Source of the DNA: Faecalibacter macacae
Lineage (GTDB): Bacteria; Bacteroidota; Bacteroidia; Flavobacteriales; Weeksellaceae
Direction of reading: 5' to 3'
Assembly (NCBI RefSeq): GCF_003687725.1
Contig: NZ_RDOJ01000011.1
Location: 39,093-103,092, forward strand
DNA length: 64,000 nucleotides
Of the stretch, positions 26,144 through 36,382 are shown piece by piece; the first letter of the stretch is position 1, and each line of letters starts with the position of its first letter. A model generated the notes under the pieces. It made no database searches and had not been told where the DNA came from. It saw nothing but the letters and a program-made list of their open reading frames with translations. Made by a program: the position numbers and the translations under genes.

Positions 26144-26184
26144 ACTTATTTTTCTTAATTTGTCGAAGAATATATATTTCAAAC

Positions 26185-26221
26185 AAAAACCTCATCAATC
26201 TAAGATTAATGAGGTTTTTTT
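26185..26221. terminator. Terminator after the sulfate operon
   Basis: An interrupted stem, AAAACCTCAT against ATGAGGTTTT with an inner AATC/GATT pair, and T or A runs on both sides. On the minus strand it ends the cysHDN-TSUP operon. Confidence 0.8.
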
Positions 26222-26239
26222 ATTATTATTTATTTTGAA

Positions 26240-27190
26240 TTAAATCATCTTAATAATGATTCTAACACTTGCAATGATAACTAAAGTTGCTACTAAAATA
26301 TAAGCGACTTTTTGAGGTAATTTTCCGGCAAGTTTTGCGGCAAAAGGTGCAGCAATCATTCCACCAATAATTAAACCTAAAACAATATACCAATAATCAA
26401 CGCCTAAACTCGTAAAGAATGTCATTGTTGCGGCAAATGTTACAAAAAACTCAGCCATAGAAACTGTTCCGATTACATATTTTGATGGACGGCCTTTTGT
26501 CAATAAAGTTGAAGTAACAATCGGTCCCCAACCGCCTCCACCGAAAGCATCAAAAAATCCACCTGAAAATCCTAAAAACCCTAATCGTTTAACTTGTTTG
26601 CGAACAACCTTGTTTTTAAAAGCCAAAGCCAATAACCTCAACGCAATTGTAATTAAATACAAAGCAACAAATGGATAAGCAAAATATTCATATTCTTCGC
26701 CAATATAAATCACAAACAATGAACCTAAAACTGAACCTACAACACCTGGAATCGCTAACCAAATTAGCATTTTTTTGTTGACATTACCGAATTTATAATG
26801 CGAAAAACCACTGACAGCGCTCGAAAACATTTCAGCCGTATGAATACTTCCCGAAATTGCAGGAAGTTTAATTCCAAATGACATCATAGCCGAAGCACAT
26901 GTAATTCCATAACCTAAACCAAGCGCACCATCAACCAATTGAGCAAAAAATCCAACCGCTAGCATAATGTAAAACTCATTTGGAATTTGATTCACAAAAG
27001 AACTTAATTCATTATAAGAATAATACGTAGCCAAAGCATAACCAAAGAAAACTGATAGAAAAATCGTACTTGTCCAAGTTGCAAAGCGTTTATATTTATG
27101 CGTTGGATTAGCTTTTTTTCGTTTCAGATATTCATCAATAATTGCAGACTTTGTTTCATTTGGAATATCATTCAGATTATAATCATTCAT
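26240..27190 (-). CDS. TSUP (TauE/SafE) family anion transporter/exporter
   Basis: A 316-residue inner-membrane protein with about eight helices after a charged 45-residue N-terminus. Typical TSUP features are the repeated half-sites with glycine- and proline-rich turns: VDGALGLGYGI (about 89-99) in the first half and GGFFDAFGGGGWGP (about 210-223) in the second. TSUP proteins move sulfite, sulfonates, sulfate or related sulfur anions. It starts 12 bases after cysN in the cysH-cysD-cysN operon, so sulfate uptake or removal of excess sulfite is the likely job. This is the usual substitute for CysZ/CysP-type carriers. Confidence 0.88.
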   Translation of the reverse strand: MNDYNLNDIPNETKSAIIDEYLKRKKANPTHKYKRFATWTSTIFLSVFFGYALATYYSYNELSSFVNQIPNEFYIMLAVGFFAQLVDGALGLGYGITCASAMMSFGIKLPAISGSIHTAEMFSSAVSGFSHYKFGNVNKKMLIWLAIPGVVGSVLGSLFVIYIGEEYEYFAYPFVALYLITIALRLLALAFKNKVVRKQVKRLGFLGFSGGFFDAFGGGGWGPIVTSTLLTKGRPSKYVIGTVSMAEFFVTFAATMTFFTSLGVDYWYIVLGLIIGGMIAAPFAAKLAGKLPQKVAYILVATLVIIASVRIIIKMI

Positions 27191-27202
27191 AAGCTTATAG
27201 GT

Positions 27203-28441
27203 TTAAAGAATCATTAAAGCTCCAACTGTATTATGTGAAGTTTCATCAACCAAAATGGCATTTCCTGTTTTATTGTTATCTAAAAAAGCATCATAAACTA
27301 AAGTCTGATTTGATTGAATTTGAATTTGAGCAATATCATTTAAACCAACTTGATCTGTATCTTCAAAAGTCCAATGATTAACATCCCAACGCTGAGAAAT
27401 TGCTTTAATTTTAACTCGAACAGATTTAAAACGATGTTGTAGTAAATAAGGTTTTCCTAATTGAAGGTTTTGATTATCTAGCCAACAAATCCAAGTTTCG
27501 AATTTATTATTTTGTTGAACATCATCATTAGCAAGTATAAAACTATCACCGCGAGAAATATCAACATCATTTTCAAGATGAATCACAACATTATCTTCTG
27601 CAACAACTTCTTGAACATCTGTTAAATCACGTTCAAGACGAACAATTTTTGAAGGAATATTTGCAGGTAGAATTGTAATTTCATCACCAACTTTATATTT
27701 ACCGCTTAGGACAAGACCTGCATAACCACGATAATCGTGTAAATGATCTTCTTGTGGACGAATCACATATTGAACTTGAAAACGAGAAGGTAAATTTTCT
27801 TGCGTATCAATAGTAATTGTTTCTAGAAGATTTAGAATTGAAGCTCCTGTATACCAAGGTGTATTTTCAGAATTAGAAACAATATTATCACCAACTAAAG
27901 CAGAAATTGGAACATAATGAACTTCATCATAATGAAGTTGTGGTAAAAGTGCTTCAAAATCAGTTTTAATTTTTTGATAAACTTCTTCCGAATACTCTTC
28001 AATATCCATTTTATTAATGGCTACAATCGCTTTTTTAAGGCCCATCAAAGATCCAATACTTGCATGACGTTTCGTTTGTGTAGTAACTCCATTTCGAGCA
28101 TCAATAAGAATAATGATTAAATCAGAATTAGAAACTCCTGTAACCATATTACGCGTATATTGCTCATGACCTGGAGCATCTGCAATAATAAACTTACGCT
28201 TATCAGTTGCAAAATATTTGTAAGCTACATCAATTGTAATTCCTTGTTCACGTTCGGCACGAAGTCCATCGGTTACTAAAGCTAAATCAATGTCACTATT
28301 TTTTGAAATGTTCTTAGATTGTTTTTGTAAAACACCTAATTGATCTGTATGTATAGAATGTGAATCATAAAGTAAACGACCAATTAAGGTACTTTTACCA
28401 TCATCTACATTTCCGGCTGTTATAAATTTTAATGTATCCAT
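27203..28441 (-). CDS. cysN: Sulfate adenylyltransferase subunit 1 (GTPase, CysN)
   Basis: 412 residues. The GTPase subunit of ATP sulfurylase, which couples GTP hydrolysis to making adenylyl sulfate (APS) with CysD. EF-Tu-like G motifs: G1 GNVDDGKST (about 10-18), G3 DAPGHEQY, and G4 AINKMDIEE, followed by two beta-barrel domains. There is no C-terminal APS-kinase (CysC) domain, which fits direct use of APS by the neighbouring reductase. It is separated from cysD by 138 bases of low-complexity DNA but lies on the same strand with no terminator between. Confidence 0.95.
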   Translation of the reverse strand: MDTLKFITAGNVDDGKSTLIGRLLYDSHSIHTDQLGVLQKQSKNISKNSDIDLALVTDGLRAEREQGITIDVAYKYFATDKRKFIIADAPGHEQYTRNMVTGVSNSDLIIILIDARNGVTTQTKRHASIGSLMGLKKAIVAINKMDIEEYSEEVYQKIKTDFEALLPQLHYDEVHYVPISALVGDNIVSNSENTPWYTGASILNLLETITIDTQENLPSRFQVQYVIRPQEDHLHDYRGYAGLVLSGKYKVGDEITILPANIPSKIVRLERDLTDVQEVVAEDNVVIHLENDVDISRGDSFILANDDVQQNNKFETWICWLDNQNLQLGKPYLLQHRFKSVRVKIKAISQRWDVNHWTFEDTDQVGLNDIAQIQIQSNQTLVYDAFLDNNKTGNAILVDETSHNTVGALMIL

Positions 28442-28579
28442 TGGATGAGTTTTGAGATTTGAGTAATGAGTATTGAGTGATTATTTTTGATTTAGAAGTA
28501 GAAATTAAAACTCTTGAACAGAATCAAGTTGTCCAGTTTAAAAATCTAATTACTAATATCTATCATCTAAAATCTAACC
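28442..28579. repeat. Low-complexity spacer inside the sulfate operon
   Basis: Read on the minus strand, it begins with overlapping TTAGAT/TAGATATTAG-like words and ends with ACTCA-ATACTCATTACTCAAA-like words, with a short CTTGA..TCAAG hairpin between. No open frame and no terminator. The degenerate short tandem words resemble spacer sequences that I have seen between Bacteroidota genes, but I cannot assign a function. Confidence 0.4.
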
Positions 28580-29485
28580 TTAAAAATACCCTTGCTTTTT
28601 ACGATCTTCCATAGCGGCTTCCGAAACTTGATCATCTAAACGCGTTTGACCACGTTCTGAAACACGAGTTGCAATAATTTCTTCAATAATATCATCAATT
28701 GTAGATGCAGTTGAAGGAACAGCTGCTGTACATGTCATATCTCCAACTGTACGATAACGAACCGTTTCAATTCCGAAAGCTTCACCTTCTTGAGGCTGAA
28801 TAAATTCTGATGTAGCAACTAAACGATTATTATACTGAATACATTCACGTTCATGCGCAAAATATAAATTAGGCAATTCAATATTTTCTTGTTTAATGTA
28901 ATTCCAAACATCAAGCTCAGTCCAATTACTTAAAGGAAAAACACGCACATTATGCCCTTGATCAATACGACCATTTAAGATATTCCACAATTCAGGACGT
29001 TGAAGTTTTGGATCCCATTGACCAAAATCATCACGAACAGAAAAAATACGTTCTTTGGCTCTGGCTTTTTCTTCATCACGACGAGCACCACCTATACACG
29101 CATCAAATTCATTTTCTTCAATCACATCAAGCAATGCATAAGTTTGTAAGGCATTACGAGAAGGAAAACGACCTCCAGTTTCTTTTAAATTATATTTCTT
29201 AATGGCATCTTCTACAGAAGCAACAATTAATTTTTCTCCAATTTTATCGGCTAAATAATCACGAAATTGAATCGCTTCCGGAAAATTATGCCCTGTATTC
29301 ACATGAACTAATGGAAATGGAAATTTTCCTGGACGAAAAGCTTTTAAAGCTAAATGAACTAAAACGATAGAATCTTTACCTCCAGAAAATAGCAAAGCTG
29401 GTCGTTCAAACTGAGCTGCTGTTTCTCTGAAAAAATAAATAGCTTCGTTTTCTAATTGTTTTAAATAGTTATTTTGATTTAACAT
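28580..29485 (-). CDS. cysD: Sulfate adenylyltransferase subunit 2 (CysD)
   Basis: 301 residues. The catalytic ATP-pyrophosphatase-fold subunit of ATP sulfurylase; it makes APS from sulfate and ATP together with CysN. The PP-loop motif LLFSGGKDSIVLVHLA (about 27-42) and the family segments ACIGGARRDEEKARAKERIF, VRVFPLSNWTELDVW and CTAAVPSTAST are all present. It follows cysH by 12 bases, second gene of the operon. Confidence 0.96.
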   Translation of the reverse strand: MLNQNNYLKQLENEAIYFFRETAAQFERPALLFSGGKDSIVLVHLALKAFRPGKFPFPLVHVNTGHNFPEAIQFRDYLADKIGEKLIVASVEDAIKKYNLKETGGRFPSRNALQTYALLDVIEENEFDACIGGARRDEEKARAKERIFSVRDDFGQWDPKLQRPELWNILNGRIDQGHNVRVFPLSNWTELDVWNYIKQENIELPNLYFAHERECIQYNNRLVATSEFIQPQEGEAFGIETVRYRTVGDMTCTAAVPSTASTIDDIIEEIIATRVSERGQTRLDDQVSEAAMEDRKKQGYF

Positions 29486-29497
29486 AATCTCTGTAAA

Positions 29498-30202
29498 TTA
29501 TTTTGCGTGTAAACCGCATTCTTTTTTATTCTCATCTTCCCACCACCAACGGCCAGCACGAAAATCTTCTCCTTCTTTAATTGCTCTTGTACAAGGTGCA
29601 CAACCAATGCTGATAAAACCTTGATCGTGTAACGGATTATAAGGCACACGATTTTCTTTTAAGTAATTGAAGCAATCTTCTGTTGTGAAATCAATTAATG
29701 GATTAAACTTAAAAAGTTGGCGATCTTCATCAAATTCAATTTCATGCATGGAATGACGATTATTCGATTGATCGGCACGTAAACCTGTAATCCAAACAGA
29801 AGCTTCTTTTAAAGCTCTATTTAATGGAATTACTTTACGGATATAACAACATTTTTTTCGTAAATCAACAGAATCATAAAAAGGATTAATTCCATTTTCA
29901 GAAATAAATTGTTCTAATTCATCAGTTGGTGGATAATACGTTTTAATTTTTGATTGATATTTCAATTCCGTTTTATTCCAAGTCGAATATGTTTCTGGAA
30001 AAACTCTGCCAGTATCTAAAGTAAAGATTTCGATATTGGAAAGATTCTGACTCATAATCGCGTGTGCAATTACCTGATCTTCGAATCCAAAACTTGTTGA
30101 AAAAAATATTTTATCTGAAACAGAATCATTCAGAAATTTCAGTTTTTCCTCTAAAGTCTTCTGCTCTTTTACTAATTGTAAGGTATCTTGAAGATGCTTC
30201 AT
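29498..30202 (-). CDS. cysH: Adenylyl-sulfate reductase, assimilatory (CysH)
   Basis: 234 residues from the ATG at 30202. It reduces activated sulfate to sulfite with thioredoxin. The PP-loop-like FFSTSFGFEDQ opens the fold. Cysteine pair 118-119 (KKCCYIRK) and Cys201/Cys204 (GCAPCTRA) form the 4Fe-4S site that marks APS-using reductases, and the redox-active Cys229 sits in the C-terminal KECGLH motif. The iron-sulfur site and the absence of cysC both suggest that APS, not PAPS, is the substrate. The ATG at 30265 is upstream of the predicted transcription start, so it is not used. First gene of the operon. Confidence 0.95.
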   Translation of the reverse strand: MKHLQDTLQLVKEQKTLEEKLKFLNDSVSDKIFFSTSFGFEDQVIAHAIMSQNLSNIEIFTLDTGRVFPETYSTWNKTELKYQSKIKTYYPPTDELEQFISENGINPFYDSVDLRKKCCYIRKVIPLNRALKEASVWITGLRADQSNNRHSMHEIEFDEDRQLFKFNPLIDFTTEDCFNYLKENRVPYNPLHDQGFISIGCAPCTRAIKEGEDFRAGRWWWEDENKKECGLHAK

Positions 30203-30219
30203 TTTGATAATAAATATAT

Positions 30220-30240
30220 TCTCTATGGTTTTTATAGAGA
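30220..30240. promoter_or_regulatory. Inverted repeat in the cysH leader (candidate operator)
   Basis: TCTCTAT, 7 bases, ATAGAGA: a perfect 7-bp inverted repeat just after the predicted transcription start and 18 bases before the ATG. A related, less perfect copy lies at 30290-30308. Confidence 0.5.
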
Positions 30241-30252
30241 TTAATAATGAAA

Positions 30253-30283
30253 CAAATCTAAACAATTGAAAAAAATAAACAAA
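30253..30283 (-). promoter_or_regulatory. Promoter of the cysHDN-TSUP operon
   Basis: On the minus strand TTTG (30280-30283), 19 bases, then TAGATTTG (30253-30260), a full match to the Bacteroidota -33/-7 promoter. It predicts a leader of about 45 bases. Confidence 0.65.
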
Positions 30284-30289
30284 TTATTT

Positions 30290-30308
30290 CTCTACTTTAT
30301 TTATAGAG
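30290..30308. promoter_or_regulatory. Second inverted repeat upstream of the cysH promoter
   Basis: CTCTA, 9 bases, TAGAG, immediately upstream of the -33 box. The octamer TTTATAGA occurs at 30231, 30300 and 30309, linking this site to the leader repeat. The rest of the gap up to 30590 is AT-rich and shows nothing more that I can support. Confidence 0.4.
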
Positions 30309-30590
30309 TTTATAGAAATATAAATCATGTAATAAAAAACCACTATATTATCAATAAAATATTATAGCATTTTTTATACTTTATCTAATCCGCTTCAAGA
30401 GTAAATTACGAATATGATAATAATTGTTAAAATTAGAAGATTTTGAATGGTTTTTAAGCTAAATAACGAGGTAAAAAGCTTGAATTTAATCCGAATTATA
30501 GATTATTTTAAATATTTAATAATTATTTAAACATATATTTTAATTTTATCTAAACCTCATCGAGAAGAAATTATGATATTCATAACAAAT

Positions 30591-30621
30591 AAAAAAAGTC
30601 AAACCGATTAGATTTGACTTT
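30591..30621 (-). terminator. Intrinsic terminator after the serine hydrolase gene
   Basis: A 9-bp stem, AAAGTCAAA pairing with TTTGACTTT, followed by a U run on the minus strand. Confidence 0.82.
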
Positions 30622-30672
30622 CAATTTTATGAATTGGATTTGGATAGAAATAATTAATCATAAACAATTACA

Positions 30673-31782
30673 CTATTTACTCTTCAATAATAATTTTTGG
30701 AACTCTTTTCCAATCACCGGATTTATAAGATAACTTTTATCTTGTTGCAAAGTAAAAACACTAATCGTCGCATTAGTTTCTGGAGAATATAACGCATCAG
30801 TTCCCCAAAAACCACCATGAGCATAAACTCTAAAACCTAAATCAGCGTAAAGCGTATTTGAAATACCTAAGCAATAATCTGTTTTATCAATCGGCAAAAC
30901 ATAAGTTGACATTTTATCTAATACCTTTTGATTTTTGATTATTTTGCCTTGGAATAAATTTTGGTAAAATAAAGCTGTTTCTTTTACAGTCGACGCATAA
31001 CCACCACCGCCATAAAGATCCCAAGATGGATTGATTTGATAAGAATCCATATTATTTTTAGTAGAATATTGATGCGCCAATGCTAAAGTTTGATTTGGAT
31101 ATTTTTCTAAATTAATAAACCATGTTTTCGATAAACCTAATTCTTTAAATTTAAGTAAATCTCTCATCGATTTATAAAATGGTTTCTTAGTTTTTTGTTC
31201 TATAATTTCCGTTAAAAGCAAATAATTAATATCAGCATACAAAAAATTTTCACCTACTTTTTGAGGCGTTCCAACCTCAACAGCTCTTTTCATTTGTTCT
31301 TCTTTCGTCCAATTATAATTGGGATTCTGAAGAACAAAATCAAAATAAGATTGATTTGCGTAATCTTGAATTCCAGAAGTGTGAGATAATAAATGTTTAA
31401 CAGTTATTTCTTCTAAATTATAGCCATCATCTTCAAATAGCTTTTGTGTATTTTTAGATAATAAATACTTAATGGATTGATTTAAACTAATTTTTTCTAA
31501 TTCAACCAAACGCAAAATTGCAGCAGATACATAAGTTTTCGTATTACTAGCGATTAAAACTGGCTGTTGAGGATTTAATAATTCTTTCGTTGTTAGATCT
31601 GAAACTCCTTTTGCATAACTCCAAGATATATTTTGATTTGGTGCTTCGACATGGACCAAAATTCCAATTGCATCCTTATTTTTTTCGTAAATAGAATCAA
31701 TTTTCTCTTTAAAAACGTTTTGTAATTGACTAAAAGCTAATATTGGCAAGAATAAAGTTGAAACGATAAATGGCTTATACAT
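30673..31782 (-). CDS. Exported serine hydrolase, class C beta-lactamase-like
   Basis: 369 residues with a signal peptide ending in LAFSQ. Penicillin-binding/class C beta-lactamase fold (PF00144, MEROPS S12). The nucleophile motif SxxK is SNTK (79-82). The second motif, usually YxN, reads YAD (in LYADINY), so the asparagine is replaced. The third motif is HGG (in YAHGGFWG) in place of KTG, as in many D-aminopeptidase- or esterase-like members. Family members hydrolyse D-peptides or esters. A true beta-lactamase is unlikely from these motifs. It is the last gene of a four-gene unit with three small membrane proteins. Confidence 0.85.
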   Translation of the reverse strand: MYKPFIVSTLFLPILAFSQLQNVFKEKIDSIYEKNKDAIGILVHVEAPNQNISWSYAKGVSDLTTKELLNPQQPVLIASNTKTYVSAAILRLVELEKISLNQSIKYLLSKNTQKLFEDDGYNLEEITVKHLLSHTSGIQDYANQSYFDFVLQNPNYNWTKEEQMKRAVEVGTPQKVGENFLYADINYLLLTEIIEQKTKKPFYKSMRDLLKFKELGLSKTWFINLEKYPNQTLALAHQYSTKNNMDSYQINPSWDLYGGGGYASTVKETALFYQNLFQGKIIKNQKVLDKMSTYVLPIDKTDYCLGISNTLYADLGFRVYAHGGFWGTDALYSPETNATISVFTLQQDKSYLINPVIGKEFQKLLLKSK

Positions 31783-31799
31783 ATAATGAATGATTTTAT

Positions 31800-32231
31800 T
31801 TAATTATTCTGATTGATATTATTTTGAATTGGATAGAAATGATACAATAACATAAAGATTGATGAAGCAAGCCAAAACAAATAGCCTACTGGTGTAGATT
31901 CATAATCTATCACATCAATTAAATTAATTCTTAAAATCCAATCTAAACCAAATAGAAACATTTGTGAAAAAGCAATTATACTTAGTAATTTACCTAAATT
32001 GTTTTTCCAAAATAAAATCCAACTTAGTAAAATTGTAATATTCCCCAACCAACAAATGAAATCTACTTTAGCATCAAAAAAAGTTATATAACCACAAAGC
32101 ATATATAAAAATCCTACTGCATGTGAGTAATTAAATTCTTCAAAAGATTCAGAAAGATTATACTTTACAGGTAAAGCAAGACTTAAAATATAACATCCTA
32201 TACTCGACCAAAGCAAATACTTATTCTTCAT
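31800..32231 (-). CDS. Hypothetical four-helix membrane protein, paralogue B
   Basis: 143 residues with about four membrane helices. Clearly related to the next gene upstream: both have LP-x-x-x-NL-x-ES after the first helix, a CWL-x-N-x-T-x-L-x-SW motif in the middle, FLFG before the third loop, and DYE-x-x-x-x-GY-x-FW near the end. Function unknown. It overlaps paralogue A by 11 bases and is followed after 17 bases by the serine hydrolase gene. Confidence 0.65.
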   Translation of the reverse strand: MKNKYLLWSSIGCYILSLALPVKYNLSESFEEFNYSHAVGFLYMLCGYITFFDAKVDFICWLGNITILLSWILFWKNNLGKLLSIIAFSQMFLFGLDWILRINLIDVIDYESTPVGYLFWLASSIFMLLYHFYPIQNNINQNN

Positions 32232-32670
32232 TTAATAGAATGATTTTCTCTTTCTGATAAAGTTTTGTAGCTACAATTTGTAAAAGCATTGCAATAATCC
32301 AAAACCAATAACCAAATAAATTAAGCTCATAATCATGTACTTCCATAAAATCTAATTGAGTAACATGATTAATTCCAAAAAGAAAAGCTAAAACTGTTCC
32401 CGCTGAAACCAAATAATTAGCAAATTGTTTTCTATAAAATACCCAAGAAATTAATAATGTGAAGTTTGCTAACCAACAAAAGAAATCAATATAGGGAAAG
32501 GTCATCCAGCCTAGTAATAAGGCTTGATAACCATAAATTTCTCCGTAATTTATTAGTTTATCTAAACTTTCATTAAGATTAATATATAATGGTAGAAGCA
32601 AACTTATTGCAAAAACAATAATACTTGCGATTAAGAAATACTTACTTTTCAATTTTGTTTTCAATTTCAT
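32221..32670 (-). CDS. Hypothetical four-helix membrane protein, paralogue A
   Basis: 149 residues, about four helices, same motif order as paralogue B (NLNES, CWLANFTLLISW, FLFG, DYELNLFGYWFW). The two are a tandem duplication that has diverged well beyond recent age. Its ATG overlaps the last 29 bases of the 84-residue gene, and its end overlaps paralogue B, so the genes are tightly packed and probably co-translated. Function unknown. Confidence 0.65.
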   Translation of the reverse strand: MKLKTKLKSKYFLIASIIVFAISLLLPLYINLNESLDKLINYGEIYGYQALLLGWMTFPYIDFFCWLANFTLLISWVFYRKQFANYLVSAGTVLAFLFGINHVTQLDFMEVHDYELNLFGYWFWIIAMLLQIVATKLYQKEKIILLNEE

Positions 32671-32896
32671 TAATTTGATTTCCTATCACCTTACCTACTT
32701 TTTTTAGTTCGTTTTTTGGCGCAAATAAAGTATAAATCGCCAAACCAACACCAATTCCTACTAAAGCACCAATTTTTTGATTTTTATTAATTCCTTTCGA
32801 AATTGCAATTCCGGCAGCAGCTCCAGTTGTAACAATTGAAACTGTGTTTTCAAAATCTTTCGATTTTGTATCGATGATATCTAAAATATTATTCAT
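32642..32896 (-). CDS. Small glycine-zipper-type protein
   Basis: 84 residues. The polar N-terminus is followed by a glycine-rich hydrophobic stretch (TTGAAAGIAIS and KIGALVGIGVGLAIYTLFAP) and a lysine/glutamate-rich tail that would form an amphipathic helix. It is a likely membrane-associated protein of the glycine-zipper kind. First gene of the unit with paralogues A and B and the serine hydrolase; similar in plan to the 79-residue protein at 23.8-24.0 kb. Function unknown. Confidence 0.62.
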   Translation of the reverse strand: MNNILDIIDTKSKDFENTVSIVTTGAAAGIAISKGINKNQKIGALVGIGVGLAIYTLFAPKNELKKVGKVIGNQINEIENKIEK

Positions 32897-32923
32897 GTCT
32901 TTTTATTTAATAACTAAATATAA

Positions 32924-34992
<2,069 letters not shown>

Positions 34993-34993
<1 letters not shown>

Positions 34994-35547
34994 TGGGTGC
35001 AGGATTAGCGGTGATTTTATTAGGAATCATCATATTATTATTGGTACCGTTTATCTATTTTGGGATTAGAATGGTTGGTTATCCAAAAGCTGCAATTGCA
35101 ATTAGTTTAGGTGTTTTCCTATTAGTTTCTATTCCGCTTTTAAAATTTAGCTATCGAAGTCAAATGTATGATAAATATGATGCGTTAGTCGATTTTCATG
35201 ATGCGAATATAAATGTGAAAGGCTCTTTGCGCGTCTTAGATAATGATATTTCAGGATTTAGATCAGTTGAACAAAATTCAACTTTTATAATGGATTCTTC
35301 AGAAGTAAATCAATACATTAAACGAATTGAGAATCAACCTGATTATATCATTTCACCAACTATTTTGGATTTAAGAAATGAAATGAATCGTTCGAATTCC
35401 GGAAAAATTATTCGAAGCTATAGACACAAGGATATGTTTATTACTGAAACTTATCAAAAAACAGATGAGTACACTGTAAAAACGTCATCGTTTACTTTTA
35501 AGAAAAATAATGATACTGTTCAGTTTTATAAAATGGAAGATTATTAA
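34993..35547 (+). CDS. Hypothetical membrane-anchored protein downstream of ligA
   Basis: 184 residues. Two membrane helices at the N-terminus (about 3-25 and 33-50), then a soluble C-terminal domain of about 130 residues facing one side of the membrane, with no motif that I recognise. Translation is coupled to ligA through a TAATG overlap, and the pair shares a terminator. The link to DNA ligase is positional only. Confidence 0.65.
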
Positions 35548-35553
35548 AATAAA

Positions 35554-35583
35554 TAAGCCACTCGATTGAGTGGCTTTTGTTTT
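35554..35583 (+). terminator. Intrinsic terminator after the ligA unit
   Basis: An 8-bp stem, AGCCACTC pairing with GAGTGGCT, a 4-base loop and a T-rich tail. Confidence 0.82.
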
Positions 35584-35593
35584 ATATGAAATT

Positions 35594-35630
35594 CATTTGT
35601 CACATTGAACTTGTCGAAATGTGACAAATG
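35594..35630. repeat. Long hairpin of the intergenic repeat family
   Basis: A perfect 13-bp inverted repeat, CATTTGTCACATT and AATGTGACAAATG, around an 11-base loop GAACTTGTCGA. It has no U tail, so it is not a normal terminator. The words TTGTCGA and TGACA are shared with the other intergenic repeats in this gap and at 26.0 kb. Confidence 0.65.
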
Positions 35631-35709
35631 ATACAATGTAATATCTGATTTTTAGATGTTGAAATAAATATAGTTTAACGAAATTGTCTTATGTGGATTT
35701 AACATTAAT

Positions 35710-35860
35710 TATATAAAGATTCTTCGACTAACTCAGAATGACATTTGTTCTCTCTGATTAAATTAACTTGTATATAAACACGTTTTCAAGATTAAATCCT
35801 AACTAAATGCGAAGCTGAAATGAATTCAGCTTGACACAACAATCAAACAGAATGACAATT
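35710..35860. repeat. Further intergenic repeat units
   Basis: The gap between the ligA unit and the next gene holds TTCTTCGACTAACTCAGAAT followed by GACA (from about 35720), and GCTGAAATGAATTCAGCTTG followed by ACA (35814 on). They match in style the units at 26.0-26.1 kb. No coding frame that I can support in 35548-35865. Confidence 0.5.
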
Positions 35861-35865
35861 GAAGA

Positions 35866-36279
35866 TTAATCAGAAACAATAATATTTGCTTTATTTTCAA
35901 CTATGAATTGATTGTAATTTCCTTTTTTAATCTGAATATTTTTAATGGAATTATTTCGAATCACAATTCTTCTTGATTCATTATTTTCTTCTGACCAAGT
36001 GTACAAATCTTTTTTAATTGTATGATTTAAATCCCAAACATATACTTTATTAAAACTCTTTTCAATCACTCCAGCTTCAGTATATTTAATATAAGAATCC
36101 TTATTATTTGATTGATTTTTAAAAATCAAATCGCCATCTTTTACCTCATTATTATAATAAACTAAATTTCCATAACGATCTTCTTTATCCATTAAATTTA
36201 GACCATAAAACAAAAGGCTAATAGTTGAAAAAATTAAAGCAATAAATATACTTAATAAGACTTTAATTGTGGATTTCAT
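35866..36279 (-). CDS. Hypothetical exported or membrane-anchored protein
   Basis: 137 residues. One N-terminal hydrophobic segment (about 5-27) acting as signal anchor or signal peptide; the rest is polar, Asn/Lys-rich and beta-like. No recognised motif. No lipobox. Stands alone, about 100 bases from the next membrane gene on the same strand. Confidence 0.55.
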   Translation of the reverse strand: MKSTIKVLLSIFIALIFSTISLLFYGLNLMDKEDRYGNLVYYNNEVKDGDLIFKNQSNNKDSYIKYTEAGVIEKSFNKVYVWDLNHTIKKDLYTWSEENNESRRIVIRNNSIKNIQIKKGNYNQFIVENKANIIVSD

Positions 36280-36382
36280 AAGTGTTGTTTTTTTTAAGTT
36301 TAAATAATTGATTATTAAATATATTAACAGTATTTAATAAAGTTTTACTTTAATTATAAATTTTAAAGATTTTAGAATTAAA

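Noticed and set aside
30203..30590. SAM or other riboswitch ahead of cysH
   Set aside because: The predicted leader is only about 45 bases with one small hairpin; no multi-helix conserved core can be seen.
30673..31782. An antibiotic-resistance class C beta-lactamase
   Set aside because: The second motif is YAD instead of YxN and the third HGG instead of KTG, which fits D-peptidase/esterase-like relatives better.
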